From Microbacterium hydrocarbonoxydans (GTDB lineage: Bacteria; Actinomycetota; Actinomycetes; Actinomycetales; Microbacteriaceae): a stretch of DNA of 64,000 nt. The first letter of the stretch is position 1. Each line of letters begins with the position of its first letter. The position numbers and the translations under genes are program-made. The DNA is taken from contig NZ_JYJB01000010.1 of assembly GCF_000956475.1 (NCBI RefSeq), positions 992,001-1,056,000 of the forward strand. Reading direction: 5' to 3'. Below, one piece after another: positions 25,271-33,618 of this stretch. The notes under the pieces are model-generated. The model was given only the letters and a program-made list of their open reading frames with translations. It did not search any database and was not told where the DNA came from.

Positions 25271-25276
25271 AGGGTA
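25271..25276 (-). promoter_or_regulatory. Leaderless -10 of glycerophosphotransferase copy 1
   Basis: TACCCT on the minus strand, 6 bases before ATG 25264. The same hexamer and spacing precede purE and the gene at 42731. Confidence 0.55.
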
Positions 25277-25394
25277 TCCATTCGGTATGCCGGGGACGGG
25301 GTTGCGGGCGGTGTTACGGGCCAAACGAGATGGTTCCGTTAGCCGGAGTATCGCCGGTCAGCGAACGTCCGAGGCGGCGTGACATGATCGACGT

Positions 25395-26465
25395 GTGTCT
25401 GACAACGGATCCGCCGCGCCCATCGACGGGGTGTCCTTCGTCATGCCTGTGCTGAACGAGAACGCCTACCTCGAGCACGCCGTCGCATCGGTCCTGCGTC
25501 AGCAGCTCGACGTCCCGGTCGAGCTCGTGCTCGCGCTCGGCCCCTCGACCGACGGCACCTCAGAGCTTGCGCAGCGGCTCGCAGCCAGCGACGACCGCAT
25601 CCGTCTCGTCGACAATCCTGCGGCGCACATCCCGATCGGGCTCAACGCGGCGATCCGCGCCAGCCGCTACCCCACGATCATCAGGGTCGACGCCCACTCC
25701 GAGCTCTCGCCCGGGTACGCCGCCCGCGCCCTCGACACGCTCGAGCGCACGGGCTCCGCCAACGTCGGGGGCGTCATGCGCGCCGAAGGGCGCACCCCGT
25801 TTCAGAAGGCTGTGGCGCGCCTCTACAACTCCCCCATCGGGCTCGGCGGCGGCGCATATCACGGCGGCGCGACCGAGGGTGAGGCGGAGTCGGCCTACCT
25901 CGGAGTGATGCGCCGCAGCGTGCTCGACGAGGTCGGCCTCTTCGACGACACCATCCGCCGGGGCGAGGACTGGGAGCTGAACCTGCGCATCCGCCGAGCA
26001 GGGCACCGCGTGTGGTTCGATCCGCAGCTGTCGGTGACCTACTGGCCGCGCGAGAGCTGGGTGCGGCTGGCCAGGCAGTTCCGCGCCACCGGAGCCTGGC
26101 GCGGCGAGCTGGTCCGTCGATACGGGCGACGTAACGGCATCCGCTATTTCGCCCCGCCGGCGCTGGTCCTGCTGCTGGCTCTCGCGATCGTGGTCGGCGG
26201 GCTGCAGGCGACCGGCGTGCTCAGCGGCGTCCCGTCGCTCATCGCCTCGGTGGTCTACCTGCCGGTCGCCGCATACGTGCTGCTCGACCTCGCCGTCGCG
26301 CTCGCACCCGGCGGCGGCAGCCTCCGTCAGCGGCTGTGGACGCTGATCGTGCTGCCGACCATGCACCTGTCCTGGGGGGTCGGGTTCATCGGCGGCGTGC
26401 TCAGCGGCGCGCACGACACGGTCGACGCCTCGCGCCTCGGCACCAGGAACACACCGCTGCCGTAG
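25395..26465 (+). CDS. Family 2 glycosyltransferase (ExoA-like)
   Basis: A 356-residue enzyme. The GT-A domain shows FVMPVLNENAYLEHAV, the nucleotide-binding IIRVDAHSE (DxH in place of DxD), GGVMRAEGRTPFQKAV, FDDTIRRGEDWELNLRIRRAG with the ED base, and WPRESWVRLARQFRATG (Q-x-x-R-W-like helix). Two hydrophobic segments near residues 255-305 anchor it in the membrane. This matches ExoA-type enzymes that extend lipid-linked polysaccharides. GTG 25395 has CATGAT at 6 bases upstream and no ribosome binding site. It is divergent from glycerophosphotransferase copy 1. Confidence 0.88.
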   Translation: MSDNGSAAPIDGVSFVMPVLNENAYLEHAVASVLRQQLDVPVELVLALGPSTDGTSELAQRLAASDDRIRLVDNPAAHIPIGLNAAIRASRYPTIIRVDAHSELSPGYAARALDTLERTGSANVGGVMRAEGRTPFQKAVARLYNSPIGLGGGAYHGGATEGEAESAYLGVMRRSVLDEVGLFDDTIRRGEDWELNLRIRRAGHRVWFDPQLSVTYWPRESWVRLARQFRATGAWRGELVRRYGRRNGIRYFAPPALVLLLALAIVVGGLQATGVLSGVPSLIASVVYLPVAAYVLLDLAVALAPGGGSLRQRLWTLIVLPTMHLSWGVGFIGGVLSGAHDTVDASRLGTRNTPLP

Positions 26466-26480
26466 CGCTTCGACGGGCTC

Positions 26481-26590
26481 AGCGAGCCAGGGTGCGGCGG
26501 CCAGCGAGCCAGGGTACGGCGGCCGGCGATCCAGGTGCGGCGGCCAGTGACCCAGCGGGGCGGCCAGCGCCCCGGTCGGCCAGCGAACCA
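26481..26590. repeat. Degenerate tandem repeat, five to six units of 16-22 bp
   Basis: Units beginning AGCGAGCCAGGGTGCGGCGG (26481), repeated at 26503 (22 bp), 26525 (21 bp), 26546 (20 bp), 26566 (16 bp) and partly at 26582. It fills the spacer between the convergent GT2 and glycerophosphotransferase copy 2 genes. Unit length shortens progressively. No coding frame or spacer structure is present. Confidence 0.8.
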
Positions 26591-26620
26591 AGGCACGCGC
26601 TCAGCGGTCGCCGAAGGGGC

Positions 26621-28057
26621 TCAGCGGGTCACGAATCCCTGGTCGAGGATCCGCGCGACGACTCGTTCGGCTGCCAGACCGTCGTCACGACGGTTGAACT
26701 GCGCTCTCCAAGCCGCGTACTTCTCGGAGTACGCGTCGGCACGTCCGGGGTCGGCGAGCGCCTCGACCAGCTCCTCCTGCGTGTGCACGAGCGGGCCGGG
26801 AGCGCGGGACTCGAGATCGAAATAGAACCCGCGCAGCTGTCCCCGATAGTGCTCGAGGTCGGGGACCAGGAAGAACATCGGCTTCCCTGTCACGCTGAAA
26901 TCGAACATGACCGAGGAGTAGTCGGTGATCAGCGCATCGGCCGCGAGCAGGAGCTGTGACGTCTCCGGGAAGCCGGTCACGTCGATGACGCGGGCACCGA
27001 CCCTGTCGCGACCGGCGGCCAGCGTGCGGGTGTGCCCGCGCACGAGCACGACGGCATCCGCTCGCTGCGCGAGCTCCTCGGGATCGACGAAATCGACCAT
27101 CTCGGTGCGGTCGTCGCGCCACGTCGGCGCGTACAGAAGCACGCGCTCCTCCTCTGCGATGCCCAGTGCCGAGCGCACCGCTGCCGCGTCTCCCGTCACG
27201 AGCGCGTCGTTGCGGGGGTAACCCTCGACCCAGATCGGGCGCCCGAAGAACGCATAGGCCTTTCGGAGGATCCGCTCGGCGTAGGTGTTCTGCGCGAGCA
27301 GCACGTCCCACCGGCGGGATTCCTTCACGACGGCCGCCATGCGCCGCGGGTCGAACCCCGGCCTGTGCAGGGCCAGCCGCTTCAACGGCGTGCCATGCCA
27401 TGTCTGCAGCACCTTCTGCCCTGGCTTGCGCGAGAAGCGATGACGCAGCCAGTCGTTCACGACGAGCAGACGCGCTGCGGCGCGGGCACGCCACCACTCA
27501 GGGCTGCGCTCGACAACGGCGATCGCGCCCTCGGGCACGGCCACCGACATATCGACCACGCTCCAGTACCGCACGACCTCGGGCGCCGCGGCGGCGAGGG
27601 CACGGTCGATCGCGCGGGGGTTGCACCCGACGGTACGCCCGTAGAAGCTCTCGAAGAACACTGCGTTCTCGGTGCCGCCCGTCTGCGCGACATAGCGCTC
27701 CTCGAGCGTGGACTGGCCCTCGGTCGTCTCGTACACGAGGTCGAGCGGCGGCGCGATCGAGACGGTGGAGCCGTTCACCGCGATGCGCAGCCCTGGCAGC
27801 AGCGTGGGCTCGAGCTCGAGCTCGCCGAGGTCCGCGCCGGTCACGCTGAGCGTGTACTCCCCTCCGGGGAGCGGGAGCTCGGCTCCTCCCCACCGCGACG
27901 CCTTCAGCGCGAACGCCGCCTTCCAGGTCTTGCCTCCCCCGGTCACGCGGCCTTCCACTCGCGCGCGGGGACCTGTGAGTGCAGCGTCCGTGGGACGCGC
28001 GCCGGTGCCGGAGATGATCAGCGCCTCGGCCGCCTCATCGATGCGGGCCGTCGTCAT
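26621..28057 (-). CDS. CDP-glycerol glycerophosphotransferase (TagF-like), copy 2
   Basis: A 478-residue enzyme. Residues 1-125 form a beta-rich region without a recognised family. The TagF catalytic domain follows: VLQTWHGTPLKRLALHRPG with the acceptor His, VEGYPRNDAL, VLLYAPTWRDD, VLVRGHTRTL, and ITDYSSVMFDFSVTGKPMFF, the strongest family signature in the window. It should transfer glycerol-phosphate or a similar polyol-phosphate from CDP to a membrane-linked acceptor. ATG 28057 overlaps the stop of copy 3 (ATGA), so the long upstream frame is rejected. Confidence 0.92.
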   Translation of the reverse strand: MTTARIDEAAEALIISGTGARPTDAALTGPRARVEGRVTGGGKTWKAAFALKASRWGGAELPLPGGEYTLSVTGADLGELELEPTLLPGLRIAVNGSTVSIAPPLDLVYETTEGQSTLEERYVAQTGGTENAVFFESFYGRTVGCNPRAIDRALAAAAPEVVRYWSVVDMSVAVPEGAIAVVERSPEWWRARAAARLLVVNDWLRHRFSRKPGQKVLQTWHGTPLKRLALHRPGFDPRRMAAVVKESRRWDVLLAQNTYAERILRKAYAFFGRPIWVEGYPRNDALVTGDAAAVRSALGIAEEERVLLYAPTWRDDRTEMVDFVDPEELAQRADAVVLVRGHTRTLAAGRDRVGARVIDVTGFPETSQLLLAADALITDYSSVMFDFSVTGKPMFFLVPDLEHYRGQLRGFYFDLESRAPGPLVHTQEELVEALADPGRADAYSEKYAAWRAQFNRRDDGLAAERVVARILDQGFVTR

Positions 28058-29307
28058 GCTGCTCCCTTCGGCGCGGGAATCCCCCGCGCACGGATCACGT
28101 CGTACACGCGCCGGGTGTTGCCGCCGTCGCGGAACGCATGCATCTGAGCGCTGAGCGTAGCGGAACGGGCGGCCCGCTCGGTGAACACCCCGTCGTCCTC
28201 GAGCAGCGGCACCAGCTGCGCCAGCAGCTCTTCCCAGCTCTCGGCCGCATCGCGACCTGCGACATCGTCGTAGCGGCCGTAGAAGCCGCGAGTCTTCGCG
28301 TACTCCACCGCATCCGGTGCGAGATACAGCACGGGCATCGACAGGAGCCCGACGTCGTACGCCAGCGAGGAGTAGTCCGTGATCAGCACGTCGATCGCCG
28401 GCAATGCGGGGGTCACGTCCGCGAGCACGCCGCTGCCCAGCATCCGCACGCGCCTGCTCGGCAGAGGCGGGGCATAACCGCCCTCGCCCAGCGGATGCGA
28501 GCGCACGAGGAGCACGGAGTTCGTCGTCTCGAGCGCCCGGATGATCTGCACCCACTGCGAGGCCGAGGGCACGGCGGGGTCGGGTGCTCCGTCGCGCCAG
28601 GTCGGCGCGTAGAGAATCGTGCGGGCGCCGTCAGGCAGCGCGCCGACGGCGCCGGCCAGCAGAGCGGATGCCGCGACGCGGCGCTCCTCGCTCGGTCCCG
28701 CCGAGAGCACGTCGACACGCGGCTCCCCCGTGACCACGATGCGGTCGTCGCCGAGGCCGAACGCCGATTCCAGCCGGCCGCGAGAGCGATGCGACGCCGC
28801 AGGCAGCACGCGGATGCGCTGCGCTGCGTTGCGGTAGAGGATGCGGATGAGCCTGCGGAGAAGCGCGGCCCCTGGCATGTGAGGAACCTGCGTCGTCGCG
28901 GGCGAGTCGAGGCCGATGCGCTTGAGCGGGATGCCGTGCCAGAGCTGCACCACGAACGCTCCCCCGTTCGCGTACCGGTTCACGTCGCCGAATCCGTGCG
29001 TCACGACGAGCACCCCGGCGCGGGCCGTGGCCCACCATCCGCGCACGCCGTTCTTGGGAACCGTGCGGATGCCGAGAGCCGCGGCCTCCCGCTCCTCGCG
29101 CTCGGAAGACGTCAGCCAGACCGTGTCGTGGCCCTCGTCATGCGCCAGGCGCTGCAGCGCGAGCGCGCCATCGCCGATTCCGGCGCCGCAGCCGAACACC
29201 CAGCGCCGCCCGCGCGGAACGATCATCGTGCCGATACGGCCTGCGACGTACAGCGGGATCCGGAGCAGCTTGGCCGCATTGCCGGAGCCGAAAGAGAAGG
29301 ACGCCAC
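28054..29307 (-). CDS. CDP-glycerol glycerophosphotransferase-like protein, copy 3
   Basis: A 417-residue TagB/TagF-like enzyme: FVVQLWHGIPLKRIGLD, GEPRVDVLSAG, TILYAPTWRDG, LLVRSHPLG and VLITDYSSLAYDVGLLSMPVLYL. It overlaps copy 2 by 4 bases; TagB-like primase and TagF-like polymerase roles could be divided between them. GTG 29307 is chosen because TAGGCT lies exactly 6 bases before it, but that start sits inside a 17-bp inverted repeat that also looks like the htrA terminator. ATG 29226 is the alternative start and has no obvious signals. Confidence 0.88.
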   Translation of the reverse strand: MASFSFGSGNAAKLLRIPLYVAGRIGTMIVPRGRRWVFGCGAGIGDGALALQRLAHDEGHDTVWLTSSEREEREAAALGIRTVPKNGVRGWWATARAGVLVVTHGFGDVNRYANGGAFVVQLWHGIPLKRIGLDSPATTQVPHMPGAALLRRLIRILYRNAAQRIRVLPAASHRSRGRLESAFGLGDDRIVVTGEPRVDVLSAGPSEERRVAASALLAGAVGALPDGARTILYAPTWRDGAPDPAVPSASQWVQIIRALETTNSVLLVRSHPLGEGGYAPPLPSRRVRMLGSGVLADVTPALPAIDVLITDYSSLAYDVGLLSMPVLYLAPDAVEYAKTRGFYGRYDDVAGRDAAESWEELLAQLVPLLEDDGVFTERAARSATLSAQMHAFRDGGNTRRVYDVIRARGIPAPKGAA

Positions 29308-29342
29308 CCCGCGAGCCTATCGCGAGGGTGGCGTCCTTCTCT
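29293..29342 (-). terminator. Hairpin combining htrA terminator, -10 element and start codon
   Basis: Perfect 17-bp arms 29293-29309 and 29326-29342 (AGAGAAGGACGCCACCC), extended by an inner 5-bp stem CGCGA/TCGCG with one bulged base. On the minus strand it follows the htrA stop. The hairpin top carries TAGGCT and the 3' arm carries the GTG start of glycerophosphotransferase copy 3, so one element appears to end one gene and begin the next. Confidence 0.75.
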
Positions 29343-29385
29343 GTGAGGGGCTCGTCGAGCCTGGCTCCCTGAGCCTGCCGACGGG

Positions 29386-31089
29386 CTACTTCGACAGCGT
29401 GCCCAGGGTGACGTCGATCTCGTACTCCTTGCCTCCGCGGACGTAGGTGACCTTCGCGTCGCTTGCGGCGGCAGCCGCGCGCACCTGAGCGGTGAGGTCG
29501 CTCGCGCTCGTGATCGGCACGCCGTTGAACGCGGTGACGATGTCGTCGGCCTTGAGACCCGCGGCTGCGGCCGCGCCGCCGTCGGTGACCTCGGCGATGT
29601 ACGCACCTGCCTGGTCGGAGCCCTCGACGGATGCCGCGTCGCGTACAGAGGCGCCGAGCAGACCGTGCGTGGCCGCACCGTCCGCGATGATCTCCTTCGA
29701 GACGCGCTCGGCGATGTTCGACGGGATGGCGAAGCCGATGCCGATCGACCCGGATTCCTCGGAGCTGCCGGAGCTCGCGATCGCCACGTTGATCCCGATC
29801 AGCTCGCCCTTGCTGTTCACGAGCGCGCCGCCGGAGTTTCCGTGGTTGATCGCGGCGTCGGTCTGGATCACGGCGATCGAGATCGAATCGGCGTTCGATG
29901 CGGAGGAGTTGCCTGGCAGATCGAACTGGAACGGCCCCTGGCCCTGGCTGTCCTCGGGCGCCTGCTCCTCGGGCGCGTCCTGGCTCGACGAGTCGGGCAG
30001 AGCGGAGGATGCGATCTGGATGCTGCGGTTCAGAGCGCTCACGATGCCCGTCGTGACGGAGTTCGACAACCCGAGAGGCGCGCCCAGCGCCACCGCGGTG
30101 TCTCCCACGTTGAGCTTCGAGGAGTTGGCGAACGTGATCGGCGTGAGGTCCTTCGCGTCCTTGAGCTTGATGACGGCGAGGTCGTAGATCGGGTCGGTGC
30201 CGACGACGGTGGCCTCGTAGATGCGCCCGTCCGAGGTCGTGACCTTGATCGTCGGGTCGGCGACGGCACCGCCGAGCGTGACGACGTGCGTGTTCGTCAG
30301 CACATAACCGTCCTTGTCGATGATGACGCCAGAGCCGCTGCCGGCCTGGTCCGTACCGGCGACCTCGATCGTGACGACCGAGGGCAGCGCGGTGGTGGCG
30401 ACCGCGGTCGTCTCGTTGACGGAACCGGGGTTGTTCACCGTGACGGTCTTCGGTCCCTCGGCGACGCCGGTCGACGGGGTGCTGCCGAGGCTGCTCACGA
30501 GTGCGCCGCCGCCGAAGCCGGCGACACCGCCGACGAGTGCGGCTGCGACCACGATGGCCGCGAACTTCACGCCGCGGGGCTTCTGCTCCTTGGTCTTGAC
30601 ACCGTCCGCGGTCGGCTGAGCGCCGAAGCCCAGGGGCTGGGTCGGATCCACGGGTTGCGTCGGCTGCGCGCTGTGGATGCCGAACGCGGCGCCCGGTGCG
30701 CTCGCCGCTCCCTGCGGGGACGGGGCGCTGTACGGGTGCGGGACGCCCGGGGACGGATGCACTCCGACAGGAGCTCCCGGCGAGGCGAACGCGGGGGATG
30801 CCGGGGCCTGCTGTTCGCCAGGCCCCTGTGCGGCAGGCGCCTGAACGATCGGCGCCTGACCGACCGGTGCCGGCTGGGTCGGTGCCGGCTGGGCCGAGGG
30901 GGCTGCCGGAGCCGAGGTGAACGTGGACGGCACCTCGTGGCCGGCCGGAGGGGTCGCCGCAGCGTGGATGCCTGGGTCGTGTCGGGCCGCATCACTCGTC
31001 GAACGGTCGACGAACTGTGCGACATCGGTGGACGGCACGACGTCTCTGGACGGCTGTGCCGGGTTGTCCTGGGTGTTGTCTTCGTTCAT
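29386..31089 (-). CDS. HtrA/DegP-like membrane-anchored serine protease with PDZ domain
   Basis: A 567-residue envelope protease. A cytoplasmic tail of about 170 residues, rich in Pro, Ala and Gln, precedes one membrane helix (about 174-198). The trypsin-like domain has H268 (VLTNTHVV), D303 (IYDLAVIKL) and S419 (NHGNSGGALVN), an intact triad. A loop of acidic and Gln residues (about 365-390) interrupts the protease domain. A PDZ domain follows from about residue 480. It degrades or refolds misfolded extracytoplasmic proteins. ATG 31089 has AAGGAG 8 bases upstream. Its position beside the polymer genes fits an envelope stress role, though no regulatory site is seen. Confidence 0.95.
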   Translation of the reverse strand: MNEDNTQDNPAQPSRDVVPSTDVAQFVDRSTSDAARHDPGIHAAATPPAGHEVPSTFTSAPAAPSAQPAPTQPAPVGQAPIVQAPAAQGPGEQQAPASPAFASPGAPVGVHPSPGVPHPYSAPSPQGAASAPGAAFGIHSAQPTQPVDPTQPLGFGAQPTADGVKTKEQKPRGVKFAAIVVAAALVGGVAGFGGGALVSSLGSTPSTGVAEGPKTVTVNNPGSVNETTAVATTALPSVVTIEVAGTDQAGSGSGVIIDKDGYVLTNTHVVTLGGAVADPTIKVTTSDGRIYEATVVGTDPIYDLAVIKLKDAKDLTPITFANSSKLNVGDTAVALGAPLGLSNSVTTGIVSALNRSIQIASSALPDSSSQDAPEEQAPEDSQGQGPFQFDLPGNSSASNADSISIAVIQTDAAINHGNSGGALVNSKGELIGINVAIASSGSSEESGSIGIGFAIPSNIAERVSKEIIADGAATHGLLGASVRDAASVEGSDQAGAYIAEVTDGGAAAAAGLKADDIVTAFNGVPITSASDLTAQVRAAAAASDAKVTYVRGGKEYEIDVTLGTLSK

Positions 31090-31189
31090 GGTGTCTGCTC
31101 CTTCAGCAACGCCCCTTCAGAGTGCCGCTCGTGTCTGTGCGTTTCTTATGCCGAGGATGAGTTTCCGCTATGGCCTTAGCCTGTTCTTC

Positions 31190-32392
31190 ATGAGTGTCAT
31201 TCCCGGCGCATGGAAGCGCGCGGCAGCGGGCGCGGGTCTGCTGGCATCCGATGGTGGCGTCGCGCCCACCATCTTCGCAGAGATGTCTGCGCTGGCGGTG
31301 AGAACGGGCGCCATCAACCTCGGCCAGGGATTCCCTGACGAGGACGGACCCGTCGAGGTCCTCGATGCCGCCCGTGAGGCCATCGCGGCGGGCGTGAACC
31401 AGTACCCGCCTGGCCGCGGCACGCCGGATCTCCTGTCCGCGATCGCCGAGCACCAGCTGCGCTTCTACGGTCTCGACGTCGACCCGGCGAGCGAGGTGAT
31501 CGTCACCGCCGGTGCGACCGAAGCGCTCACGGCGACCCTTCTCGCTCTCATCGACGGCCCCGACGATGAGGTCGTCGTGTTCGAGCCGTATTACGACTCC
31601 TACGCCGCGGCCGTGGCACTCGCTGGAGCGACGCTCGTGACGGTGCCGCTGCGCGCACCCGGCTTTCAGCCCGACCTGGACGAGCTCGCCGCATCCGTCT
31701 CCGAGCGCACCCGCATCATCCTCGTGAACGATCCGCATAACCCGACGGGTGCGGTGTTCTCGACGGATGTCCTCACCGAGGTGGTGCGGCTGGCGCATCT
31801 GCAGGATGCGATCATCGTCACCGACGAGGTGTACGAGCACCTGTCGTTCCACGCGCCGCACACGCCGATCGCGACCTTGCCCGGCGCCGCCGAGCGGACC
31901 CTCACGATCTCGTCCGCAGGGAAGACCTTCTCGGCGACCGGCTGGAAGATCGGCTGGGTGCATGGCCCTGCTGATCTCATCACGGCAGTGCTGACGGTCA
32001 AGCAGTACCTCACCTACGTGAACGGAGCGCCGTTCCAGCCGGCCGTGGCGGTCGGCCTGCGCCTGCGCGAGTCGTACTTCACGGATGCCGCCGCGCTGCT
32101 CGCCCGCAAGCACGAGATCCTCGGCGAGGGGCTGCGCGCGGCAGGATTCGCCGTGCATGCACCTCAGGGCGGGTATTTCACGGTCGCCGACGCGACTGCG
32201 CTGGGCGGAGCGGATGCCGCGGCCTTCTGCCGTGCGCTGCCGGAGCGATCGGGCGTCGTCGCGATCCCGCTGAGCGCCTTCGTCTCTCCCGCGCATCGCC
32301 AGCGCTACGCGGGCCTCGTGCGCTTCGCTGCCTGCAAGCGCGTCGAGGTGCTCGAGGAAGCGGCGGCTCGATTGGCGCACGCCGGGCGTTGA
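31190..32392 (+). CDS. Class I/II aminotransferase (YbdL/DapC-like)
   Basis: A 400-residue fold-type I PLP enzyme. Motifs include TGAINLGQGFPDEDGP, NQYPPGRGTPDLLSAIA, LVNDPHNPTGAVFS, VTDEVYEHL and the PLP-lysine site ISSAGKTFSATGWKIGW. This subgroup contains methionine (YbdL), kynurenine and N-succinyl-diaminopimelate aminotransferases, and sequence alone does not separate them. ATG 31190 is preceded by TAGCCT at 7 bases, so transcription is likely leaderless. The TGA stop lies within the first half of the REP-like palindrome that follows. Confidence 0.88.
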   Translation: MSVIPGAWKRAAAGAGLLASDGGVAPTIFAEMSALAVRTGAINLGQGFPDEDGPVEVLDAAREAIAAGVNQYPPGRGTPDLLSAIAEHQLRFYGLDVDPASEVIVTAGATEALTATLLALIDGPDDEVVVFEPYYDSYAAAVALAGATLVTVPLRAPGFQPDLDELAASVSERTRIILVNDPHNPTGAVFSTDVLTEVVRLAHLQDAIIVTDEVYEHLSFHAPHTPIATLPGAAERTLTISSAGKTFSATGWKIGWVHGPADLITAVLTVKQYLTYVNGAPFQPAVAVGLRLRESYFTDAAALLARKHEILGEGLRAAGFAVHAPQGGYFTVADATALGGADAAAFCRALPERSGVVAIPLSAFVSPAHRQRYAGLVRFAACKRVEVLEEAAARLAHAGR

Positions 32393-32505
32393 GCGAGGGA
32401 GCAACCGGTCGGGCACATGCGTTTCGTCTCGCTGCGCTCGCTCAACGAACGAACACGCCTACCCCGGTCGTTGAGCGAGGGAGCGCAGCGACCGAGACGA
32501 AACGC
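32387..32505. repeat. REP-like palindromic cluster, copies 3 and 4
   Basis: GCGTTTCGTCTCGCTGCGCT plus CGCTCAACGA at 32419-32448, and an inverted copy at 32466-32505. A partial inverted copy, CGTTGAGCGAGGGAGC, begins at about 32388 and includes the aminotransferase stop codon. The arms can fold into large cruciform-like hairpins between the convergent aminotransferase and nitrilase genes, so the cluster may also serve as a terminator. Confidence 0.75.
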
Positions 32506-32526
32506 GACCCGGAGCGGGGTCGCGGC

Positions 32527-33336
32527 TCAGGCGGGGATCACACGGTAGCGGCGAAGTCGCAGGGCGGGATTCGCCTCGCGCACACGCGCGATCGCGGCTC
32601 GCTCGATCACGCCGATCGCGATGCCCTCGACCACCCCGACGCCCGCGAGGACGACCCCCTGCGGGTCGATGATCTGCGAGTGTCCCACTCCGATCGGAGC
32701 GGGGTGGTCGGCCGCGACGACATACGCGGTGTTCTCGATCGCGCGCGCGGCGAGCAGCGTCGTCCAGTGGTGCTCCTTCAACGGCCCGCGCACCCACTCG
32801 GCGGGCACCACGATCACGTCCACGCCGGCGTCGGCGAGCGTGCGCCCGACCTCGGGGAAGCGCAGGTCATAGCAGGTCATCAGTCCGAAGCGGATGCCGG
32901 CCACCTCGAAGGTCGCCGCCTCACCCGTCTCCCCCGCCTCGATCCAATCGGACTCCGTCTGCCCGAACGCGTCGTAGAGGTGCTGCTTGCGATACACCGC
33001 GAGGACGCCGTCTCCTCGCACGGCGACGACCGCGTTGCGCACGTGCCCGGCATCCGATGCGCGCTCCACGAGCCCCGCGACGATGACCACGGCGTGCTCG
33101 GCGGCCAATGCGCTCAGGGTCGAGACGAACTCGCCGTCCAGCCCTTCTGCGTTCGCGGCGAGCGAGGCATCCAGCGGGTCGACGAAGTAGCTGGAGTACT
33201 CCGGGAACACGATCAGGCGCGCGCCGCGCGACGCAGCATCCGCCGTCAGCTCTGCGATCCGCTCGAGATTCGCCTCTCGCGAGGATGTAGGAGCGAACTG
33301 ACAGACGGCGACGGGGACGGCGGCGTTCTCAGGCAT
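32527..33336 (-). CDS. Carbon-nitrogen hydrolase (nitrilase superfamily amidase)
   Basis: A 269-residue cytoplasmic amidase. It carries the superfamily Glu-Lys-Cys triad in RLIVFPEYSS (Glu near 47), VYRKQHLYD (Lys near 119) and GLMTCYDLRFPE (Cys near 154). The start is ATG 33336, with GGAGGAT upstream. It resembles the NIT/omega-amidase and deaminated-glutathione amidase branch, whose substrates include 2-oxoglutaramate. The aminotransferase opposite could in principle form such oxo-amides. Specificity is not decided by sequence. Confidence 0.88.
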   Translation of the reverse strand: MPENAAVPVAVCQFAPTSSREANLERIAELTADAASRGARLIVFPEYSSYFVDPLDASLAANAEGLDGEFVSTLSALAAEHAVVIVAGLVERASDAGHVRNAVVAVRGDGVLAVYRKQHLYDAFGQTESDWIEAGETGEAATFEVAGIRFGLMTCYDLRFPEVGRTLADAGVDVIVVPAEWVRGPLKEHHWTTLLAARAIENTAYVVAADHPAPIGVGHSQIIDPQGVVLAGVGVVEGIAIGVIERAAIARVREANPALRLRRYRVIPA

Positions 33337-33402
33337 GTGCCTATCCTCCCAGCATCCGCCGCCTCTGAGCCGAGGAACGGATCGGTCGGCCGGCGCATAC
33401 GC

Positions 33403-33438
33403 AGAAGAGGCCCGATCCTTGCGGATCGAGCCTCTTCT
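33403..33438 (-). terminator. Terminator of the initiator tRNA gene
   Basis: Arms 33403-33418 and 33423-33438 form a 16-bp stem with one mismatch and a 4-base loop, starting six bases beyond the 3' end of the minus-strand tRNA. Confidence 0.8.
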
Positions 33439-33443
33439 TCTTG

Positions 33444-33517
33444 TTGCGGGGACAGGATTTGAACCTGCGACCTCCGGGTTATGAGCCCGGCGAGCTACCG
33501 AACTGCTCCACCCCGCG
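33444..33517 (-). tRNA. Initiator tRNA-fMet (CAT anticodon)
   Basis: A full 74-base cloverleaf on the minus strand. The acceptor is CGCGGGG/CCCCGCA with a C1-A72 mismatch. The D-stem is GAGC/GCTC, the anticodon stem CCGGG/CCCGG with loop CTCATAA, and the T-stem GCAGG/CCTGT with TTCAAAT loop. The C1-A72 mismatch and three G-C pairs in the anticodon stem identify the initiator rather than the elongator tRNA-Met. CCA is not encoded (ACA follows). It stands alone with its own terminator. Confidence 0.97.
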
Positions 33518-33573
33518 GCACATCAATAGCCTAACACGCGATCTCGGCGGGCGCGAATCGAGGGCCGGTACGC

Positions 33574-33605
33574 GAATGGGCGCCCCCTTCCGGGGGCGCC
33601 CATTC
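33574..33605 (-). terminator. Terminator of the UPF0182 gene
   Basis: Perfect 14-bp arms GAATGGGCGCCCCC (33574-33587) and its complement (33592-33605) with loop TTCC, 14 bases after the minus-strand stop at 33619. Confidence 0.85.
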
Positions 33606-33618
33606 ATCGTTCCGGGAA

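Noticed and set aside
26481..26590. CRISPR-like array
   Set aside because: Repeats are directly adjacent and degenerate with no unique spacers; no cas genes are present.
28058..28555. Upstream extension of glycerophosphotransferase copy 2
   Set aside because: It is an Arg-rich shadow frame within copy 3; the ATGA overlap at 28054-28057 gives the start.
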